Positions 58,636-64,000 of a stretch of DNA of 64,000 bases are shown piece by piece (position 1 is the stretch's first letter; every line of letters begins with the position of its first letter). The DNA is taken from positions 62,001-126,000 of the forward strand of contig DASVOS010000017.1 of NCBI GenBank assembly GCA_036383255.1. The letters run 5' to 3'. A program made the translations under genes and the position numbers. The stretch is from Gammaproteobacteria bacterium (GTDB lineage Bacteria > Pseudomonadota > Gammaproteobacteria > Natronospirales > REEB76). The notes below the pieces were generated by a model. The model was not told the origin of the DNA. It ran no database searches and saw nothing but the letters and a program-made list of their open reading frames with translations.

Positions 58636-60651
58636 ATGGACCTGCAGAGCGTCTTCCTCACCATCGTCCTGTCCCCGCTGCTGGCCGCGGCCGTGGCCGG
58701 CTTAGGCATGCGCTTCATCCCGCGCGCTGCCGCGCACTGGGTCACCATCGCCGGCGTCGGCCTCTCGTTCCTGCTGTCGGCCTGGGTGCTGGTGGGCATG
58801 CTGCAGGGCAGCATCGCCGACACCAACGTCACGGTGTACCAGTGGGGCCTGTCCGACGGCGTGGCGTTCCAGGTCGGCTTCCTGGTGGACCACCTGACCG
58901 CGCTCATGATCACGGTGGTGACCTTCGTCTCGCTGATGGTGCACGTCTACACCATCGGCTACATGGCGGAGGACCCGGGTTACAAGCGCTTCTTCAGCTA
59001 CATCTCGCTGTTCACCTTCTCCATGCTGATGCTGGTGATGGCGAACAACTTCCTGCAGCTGTTCTTCGGCTGGGAGGCGGTGGGCCTGGTCTCGTACCTG
59101 CTGATCGGCTTCTGGTACACGCGTCCCACGGCCATCTACGCGAACCTCAAGGCCTTCCTGGTCAATCGCGTCGGCGACTTCGGCTTCCTGCTGGGCATCG
59201 CGCTGGTGCTGTACCACACCGGCAGCCTGGACTACGCCACCGTGTTCGCCCAGGCGCCGCAGCTGGCGGGGCAGGGCATCGAGCTGTTCCAGGGCCATGT
59301 GTGGCCGCTGCCGGCGGTGATGTGCATCCTGCTGTTCGTGGGCGCGATGGGCAAATCCGCCCAGGTGCCGCTGCACGTGTGGCTGCCGGACTCGATGGAG
59401 GGCCCGACCCCCATCTCGGCGCTGATCCACGCCGCCACCATGGTGACCGCGGGCATCTTCATGGTGTCGCGCCTGTCGCCGCTGTTCGAGCTGTCCGATG
59501 CGGCGCTCTCGGTGGTGCTGGTGATCGGCGCCACCACCGCGTTCTTCATGGGCCTCATCGGTCTCGTCAACAACGACATCAAACGGGTGGTGGCGTACTC
59601 CACGCTCTCCCAGCTCGGCTACATGGCGACCGCGCTCGGCGCCTCCGCCTACGGCGCCGGCATGTTCCACCTCATGACCCACGCCTTCTTCAAGGCGCTC
59701 CTGTTCCTGGCCGCGGGCTCGGTGATCATCGCCATGCATCACGAGCAGGACATGCGCTACATGGGCGGCCTGCGCAAGTACCTGCCCATCACCTACTGGA
59801 CCAGCGTGGTCGGCTCGCTCGCGCTCATCGCGTTCCCGGGGTTCGCCGGATTCTTCTCCAAGGACACCATCATCGAGGCGGTGCACGAGTCCACCCGCCC
59901 CGGCGCGACCTACGCCTACTGGTGCGTGCTGTTGGGCGCCTTCGTCACCGCGCTCTACACCTTCCGCATGCTGTTCATGACATTCCACGGCAAGGAACGT
60001 TTCAAGGTGGTGAAGCACCACCATGACGGCCATGACGAGGACCACGAGCACGGCCACAAGCCGGGCGAGCTGGCCCACGCGCCCCACGAGTCGCCCTGGG
60101 TGGTGACGGTGCCGCTGATCCTGCTGGCGGTGCCCTCGGTCATCATCGGCTGGATCACCGTGGAGCCCTTGCTCTACGGCGGCTGGCTGGCGGACGCGAT
60201 CCACGTGGCGCCCGCCAACGACGTGCTGGCCAAGCTTGGCGAGGAGTTCGGCAGTCCGCTGCACGCGGTGCTGGAGAGCGTGATGTCGCCGACCCTCTGG
60301 CTCGCGCTCGCGGGCGTCGCCACCGCCTGGTTCCTGTACATCCGCCGCCCGGACCTGCCGGACGTGATCGCCGCGCGCTTCAGGCCCCTCTACACGCTGC
60401 TCGCCAACAAGTTCTATTTCGACGAGCTGTTCGCGTTCGTGTTCGCCGCCGGCACCCGAGCCCTGGGCAAGCTGCTGTGGCAGGTGGGCGACGTGACGCT
60501 CATCGACAACGTGGCCATCAACGGTACCGCCAACTCCATCGGCAGGCTGGCCGGGGTGCTGCGCCGAGGGCAGTCCGGCTACCTCTACCACTATGCCTTC
60601 GCCATGATCATCGGACTCTGCGTCCTGCTTGGCTGGCTCATAACGAGATAA
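58636..60651 (+). CDS. nuoL: NADH-quinone oxidoreductase subunit L
   Basis: A 671-residue antiporter-like proton-pumping subunit. Core features: FFGWEAVGLVSYLLIGFW (key Glu), KSAQVPLHVWLPDSMEGPTP (key Lys), HAATMVTAGIFMVSR and the later KALLFLAAGS. A His/Asp/Glu-rich loop (HHHDGHDEDHEHGHKPGE) sits near residue 455-475. The long lateral helix and last helix make up the C-terminus. Confidence 0.97.
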   Translation: MDLQSVFLTIVLSPLLAAAVAGLGMRFIPRAAAHWVTIAGVGLSFLLSAWVLVGMLQGSIADTNVTVYQWGLSDGVAFQVGFLVDHLTALMITVVTFVSLMVHVYTIGYMAEDPGYKRFFSYISLFTFSMLMLVMANNFLQLFFGWEAVGLVSYLLIGFWYTRPTAIYANLKAFLVNRVGDFGFLLGIALVLYHTGSLDYATVFAQAPQLAGQGIELFQGHVWPLPAVMCILLFVGAMGKSAQVPLHVWLPDSMEGPTPISALIHAATMVTAGIFMVSRLSPLFELSDAALSVVLVIGATTAFFMGLIGLVNNDIKRVVAYSTLSQLGYMATALGASAYGAGMFHLMTHAFFKALLFLAAGSVIIAMHHEQDMRYMGGLRKYLPITYWTSVVGSLALIAFPGFAGFFSKDTIIEAVHESTRPGATYAYWCVLLGAFVTALYTFRMLFMTFHGKERFKVVKHHHDGHDEDHEHGHKPGELAHAPHESPWVVTVPLILLAVPSVIIGWITVEPLLYGGWLADAIHVAPANDVLAKLGEEFGSPLHAVLESVMSPTLWLALAGVATAWFLYIRRPDLPDVIAARFRPLYTLLANKFYFDELFAFVFAAGTRALGKLLWQVGDVTLIDNVAINGTANSIGRLAGVLRRGQSGYLYHYAFAMIIGLCVLLGWLITR

Positions 60652-60665
60652 ATGGGAACCGATAG

Positions 60666-62186
60666 ATGACCGGCCATTTCATACTCAGCCTGTTGCTTTG
60701 GTTGCCGATCGCCGGAGGGCTCCTGGTGCTCGCCGCCGGGCGCGTCGCGCCGGGGGCGGTCCGTTGGCTGGCGCTCTTGACCGCGCTCGTCACCTTCGCG
60801 GTGAGTGTGCCGTTGTGGACGCAGTTCGACACCACCACCGCGGCCATGCAGTTCACCGAGAAGCTGCCCTGGATCAGCACCTTCAACGTCTACTACGCGC
60901 TGGGCGTGGACGGCATCTCCATGCCGCTGATCCTGCTCACCACCTTCGTCACCATCCTGGTGGTGGTGGCCGGCTGGGAAGTCATCCAGTACAAGACCGC
61001 CCAGTACATGGCGGCGTTCCTGATCCTGGAAGGCCTCATGGACGGCGTGTTCTCCGCCACCGACGGCATGCTGTTCTACGTGCTGTGGGAGGCCATGCTC
61101 ATCCCGATGTTCCTTATCATCGGCGTGTGGGGCGGGCCGCGGCGCGTCTATGCCACCATCAAGTTCTTCCTTTACACCTTCCTCGGTTCCGTGTTCATGC
61201 TGGTGGCCATCGTCTACATGTACCTGAAGGCCGGCAGCTTCGACATCCAGGCCTTCCAGCAGCTGCCGCTCGGCCTGCAGCCGCAGGTGCTGATCTTCAT
61301 CGCCTTCCTGCTGGCCTTCGCGGTCAAGGTGCCCATGTGGCCGGTGCACACCTGGCTGCCGGACGCCCACGTGGAGGCGCCCACGGGCGGCTCCGTGATC
61401 CTGGCGGCCATCATGCTGAAGATGGGTGGCTACGGCTTCCTGCGCTTCAGCCTGCCCATCACCCCGGATGCGAGCCACGCGCTCACCTGGCTCGTGATCG
61501 GCCTCTCGCTCACCGCGATCGTCTACATCGGCTTCGTCGCCATCGTGCAGACGGACATGAAGAAGCTGGTGGCGTACTCCTCGGTCGCGCACATGGGCTT
61601 CGTGACATTGGGCTTCTTCCTGCTGTTCGCCATCTTCGAGAAGAACGCCAGCCTCGACGGCACCGTGATGGGCGTGGAGGGCGGCATGGTGCAGATGGTG
61701 TCGCATGGCTTCATCTCCGGCGCGCTGTTCCTCTGCGTCGGCGTGCTTTACGACCGGCTGCACACGCGCGAGATCGGCGCCTACGGCGGCGTGGTCAACG
61801 TGATGCCGGCCTTCGCCTTCTTCATGGTGCTTTTCGCCATGGCCAACTGCGGCCTGCCGGGCACCTCCGGCTTCGTGGGCGAGTGGATGGTGATCCTGGC
61901 CGCCATGCGCGCCAACTTCTGGGTGGCCTTCGCCGCCGCCTTCACCCTGTTCCTGGGCGCCGCCTACTCGCTGTGGCTGGTGAAGCGCGTGCTCTATGGC
62001 CCGGTGGGCAACGACCACGTGCGCGGCATGACCGACATCAGCCAGCGCGAGTTCGTGGTGCTGGGCCTATGCGCGGTACCGGTGATCGTGCTGGGCGTGT
62101 GGCCGGCGCCGCTGCTGGACGTGATGCACGCCACCGTCACCAACCTGGTGCACCAGGTGGCGCAGACCAAACTCACAGGCGGATGA
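60666..62186 (+). CDS. nuoM: NADH-quinone oxidoreductase subunit M
   Basis: A 506-residue antiporter-like subunit. Conserved VLWEAMLIPMFLIIGVWGG (Glu), FAVKVPMWPVHTWLPDAHVE (Lys), KMGGYGFLRFSLPI and GLPGTSGFVGEWM identify it. Starts 14 bp after nuoL. Confidence 0.97.
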   Translation: MTGHFILSLLLWLPIAGGLLVLAAGRVAPGAVRWLALLTALVTFAVSVPLWTQFDTTTAAMQFTEKLPWISTFNVYYALGVDGISMPLILLTTFVTILVVVAGWEVIQYKTAQYMAAFLILEGLMDGVFSATDGMLFYVLWEAMLIPMFLIIGVWGGPRRVYATIKFFLYTFLGSVFMLVAIVYMYLKAGSFDIQAFQQLPLGLQPQVLIFIAFLLAFAVKVPMWPVHTWLPDAHVEAPTGGSVILAAIMLKMGGYGFLRFSLPITPDASHALTWLVIGLSLTAIVYIGFVAIVQTDMKKLVAYSSVAHMGFVTLGFFLLFAIFEKNASLDGTVMGVEGGMVQMVSHGFISGALFLCVGVLYDRLHTREIGAYGGVVNVMPAFAFFMVLFAMANCGLPGTSGFVGEWMVILAAMRANFWVAFAAAFTLFLGAAYSLWLVKRVLYGPVGNDHVRGMTDISQREFVVLGLCAVPVIVLGVWPAPLLDVMHATVTNLVHQVAQTKLTGG

Positions 62187-62190
62187 TCCC

Positions 62191-63633
62191 ATGAGCTTCG
62201 AGCTGCCCCAGTTCCTGCCCGCGGTCCCCGAGATGTTCCTGCTCGGGATGATCTGCTTCATCCTGGTGGTGGACGTGTTCCTGGCCGAGAGCCACCGGCT
62301 GGTGACCTACTGGCTGGCGCTGGCCACGGTGGCCGGCACCGCCTGGCTCACGGTGGCGGTGGCCCAGCAGGGCAGCCTGCTCACCTTCGGCGGCATGTTC
62401 GTGAACGACGCCATGGGCAACGTGCTCAAGCTCTTCACCTACCTGATCGTGGCCATGGTGTTCATCTACTCGCGCGACTACCTGCGCGACCGCAGCCTGC
62501 TCAAGGGCGAGTACTACATCCTCGGCCTGACGGCACTCCTCGGCATGATGATCATGATCTCGGCCCACAACATGCTGATCGTGTACCTGGGACTCGAGCT
62601 CAACTCCTTGTCGCTCTACGCGATGGTGGCGCTGGACCGGGAGTCGCCGGTCGCCTCCGAGGCCGCCATGAAGTACTTCGTGCTGGGCGCCATCGCCTCG
62701 GCGGTGCTGCTGTACGGCATGTCGCTGCTGTACGGCGCCACCGGTACCCTCGACATCACCGGCCTAGGCGTACACGTGGCCTCGAACCCCGCCGCCAGCA
62801 TAGGCACGCTGTTCGCGCTGGGCTTCATCGTGGTGGGGCTGTGCTTCAAGCTTGGCGCGGTGCCGTTCCACATGTGGGTGCCGGATGTGTACGAGGGCTC
62901 TGCCACCTCGGTGACGCTGTTCGTGGGCTCGGCGCCCAAGATCGCCTCGTTCGCGCTGTTCATGCGCCTCCTGGTGGAAGGCCTCGGCGGCATGCATGCC
63001 CAGTGGCAGGGCCTCCTCATCGGCATCGCGGTGCTGTCCATGGCCATCGGCGCGATCGTCGCCATCGCCCAGACCAACTTCAAGCGCCTCATGGCCTATT
63101 CCACCATCGGCCACGTCGGCTTCATCCTGATGGGCATCCTCGCCGGCACTACCACCGGCTACCAGGCGGCGATGTTCTACACGCTCACCTACGTGATCAC
63201 CGCCACCGCCGGCTTCGGCCTGATCCTGCTGCTGGCGCGCAAGGGCTTCGAGTCCGAGCGGCTCGACGACTTCAAGGGCCTCAACGAGCGCAGCCCCTGG
63301 TTCGCGGCCATGATGCTGGTGGTGATGTTCAGCCTGGCCGGCGTGCCGCCGTTCGTGGGCTTCTTCGCCAAGCTCTATGTGCTGCGCGCGGCGGTGGAGG
63401 CGGGGCTCACCTGGCTCGCGGTGACGGCGGTGGTGTTCTCCATCATCAGCGCGTTCTACTACCTCAGGGTGGTGAAGCTCATGTACTTCGACCGGGCGCC
63501 GGCCAACAGCCGCAGCGTGCAGGCGGAGTTCGACCTGCGCTGGCTGCTCTCGGGCAATGGCCTCGCGATCCTGCTGCTGGGTGTGCTGCCCGGACCGCTG
63601 CTGGCGCTTTGCGCGCGGGTGATCGGCTTCTGA
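62191..63633 (+). CDS. nuoN: NADH-quinone oxidoreductase subunit N
   Basis: A 480-residue antiporter-like subunit, last gene of the operon. Features: VYLGLELNSLSLYAMVAL (Glu), GLCFKLGAVPFHMWVPDVYEG (Lys; shown as CFKLGAVPFHMWVPDVYEG), and AGVPPFVGFFAKLYVL. It begins 4 bp after nuoM. An initiator tRNA with its own promoter follows. Confidence 0.97.
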   Translation: MSFELPQFLPAVPEMFLLGMICFILVVDVFLAESHRLVTYWLALATVAGTAWLTVAVAQQGSLLTFGGMFVNDAMGNVLKLFTYLIVAMVFIYSRDYLRDRSLLKGEYYILGLTALLGMMIMISAHNMLIVYLGLELNSLSLYAMVALDRESPVASEAAMKYFVLGAIASAVLLYGMSLLYGATGTLDITGLGVHVASNPAASIGTLFALGFIVVGLCFKLGAVPFHMWVPDVYEGSATSVTLFVGSAPKIASFALFMRLLVEGLGGMHAQWQGLLIGIAVLSMAIGAIVAIAQTNFKRLMAYSTIGHVGFILMGILAGTTTGYQAAMFYTLTYVITATAGFGLILLLARKGFESERLDDFKGLNERSPWFAAMMLVVMFSLAGVPPFVGFFAKLYVLRAAVEAGLTWLAVTAVVFSIISAFYYLRVVKLMYFDRAPANSRSVQAEFDLRWLLSGNGLAILLLGVLPGPLLALCARVIGF

Positions 63634-63681
63634 AAATGGGCTCTTGGTTGCGGTGCTACGTCGCATTTCCGCCACAAAACC

Positions 63682-63710
63682 TTGAAAACCTGACTCTTTT
63701 GCTATATATT
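63682..63710 (+). promoter_or_regulatory. Promoter of the initiator tRNA
   Basis: TTGAAA (63682-63687) and TATATT (63705-63710) are separated by 17 bp, ending 14 bp before the tRNA. Confidence 0.8.
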
Positions 63711-63724
63711 TCCTGTCCGCCGGG

Positions 63725-63801
<77 letters not shown>

Positions 63802-63850
63802 ATAAATCAATGACTTAGGTAGCATTGCTACAGAAGTTCTTGGATGCAGG

Positions 63851-63871
63851 ACCCCGGATAGGGGTTTTTTT
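63851..63871 (+). terminator. Rho-independent terminator after the initiator tRNA
   Basis: The short stem ACCCC/GGGGT with a GGATA-type loop and a run of seven T. Confidence 0.85.
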
Positions 63872-64000
63872 GTGTCCTTGCGAAGGCCCTCTGCCAGAGA
63901 GGGCCGTGCTTGAACCCCGGGCAAGCCGGGGTTTGTCGTCTAGGTCGTCCTGCCCTCAGCGGGACGGTTTTTGGAGATGGGCCCGAGGGCCCATTTTTGT
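63872..64000 (+). other. Hairpin cluster at the right edge, no gene seen
   Basis: Three more stem-loops follow: AACCCCGG/CCGGGGTT (63913-63933), CGTCC/GGACG with a TTTTT tail (63946-63972), and ATGGGCCC/GGGCCCAT with a TTTT tail (63977-63998). The last two look like terminators. They may form the leader of the next operon or be repeated stops after the tRNA. Confidence 0.6.

Overview
The window is a GC-rich chromosomal segment of a gammaproteobacterium. Gene order resembles the Xanthomonadales/Lysobacterales and related lineages: smpB-ratA-rnfH-bamE-fur-recN-nadK-hrcA-grpE-dnaK-dnaJ-dapB-carAB-greA-yhbY-rlmE-ftsH-folP-glmM-tpiA-secG-tRNA-Leu(GAG)-nuoA-N-initiator tRNA. A CIRCE/HrcA heat-shock control site, a Fur homologue, a two-subunit RND pump and a TonB/ExbBD system fit this placement, which is an inference from synteny and not a phylogeny.

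Layout. 1-3.4 kb: the 5' part of phosphoglucomutase, a DUF1249 protein and an uncharacterised coiled-coil protein. 3.4-11.7 kb: a minus-strand efflux operon (lipoprotein adaptor, DUF2884-like secreted protein, two RND permeases, a 53-residue Cys-containing protein) behind a promoter overlapped by a perfect palindrome. 11.8-14.5 kb: the tail-specific protease Prc and a small membrane protein. 14.5-17.5 kb: exbB-exbD-tonB plus a second tonB. 17.6-22.3 kb: a PEBP-like protein, a secreted metallo-beta-lactamase-fold protein, a fluoride riboswitch with crcB and an MFS transporter, a proline-rich lipoprotein, and pirin.

22.3-25.5 kb is an AT-rich foreign island next to the 3' end of ssrA (tmRNA). 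It holds a retron: a candidate msr-msd RNA with a 12-bp a1/a2 repeat, a reverse transcriptase with the retron NAxxH motif and YVDD, and a small membrane effector candidate. Behind it lies an unrelated membrane protein with a coiled coil and a probable winged-helix domain, a possible second defence gene. This is the most interesting part of the window.

25.5-48.9 kb is dense housekeeping: trans-translation (ssrA, smpB), outer-membrane assembly (bamE), iron control (fur), DNA repair (recN), NAD kinase, the heat-shock operon with a TMEM175-like channel gene wedged between dnaK and dnaJ, lysine and carbamoyl-phosphate synthesis, transcript cleavage, rRNA methylation and ribosome assembly, FtsH, folate and cell-wall precursor synthesis, triose-phosphate isomerase and SecG. 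49.1-63.6 kb is the complete 14-gene nuo operon for respiratory complex I, flanked by tRNA-Leu(GAG) and the initiator tRNA. The right edge carries a series of terminator-like hairpins.
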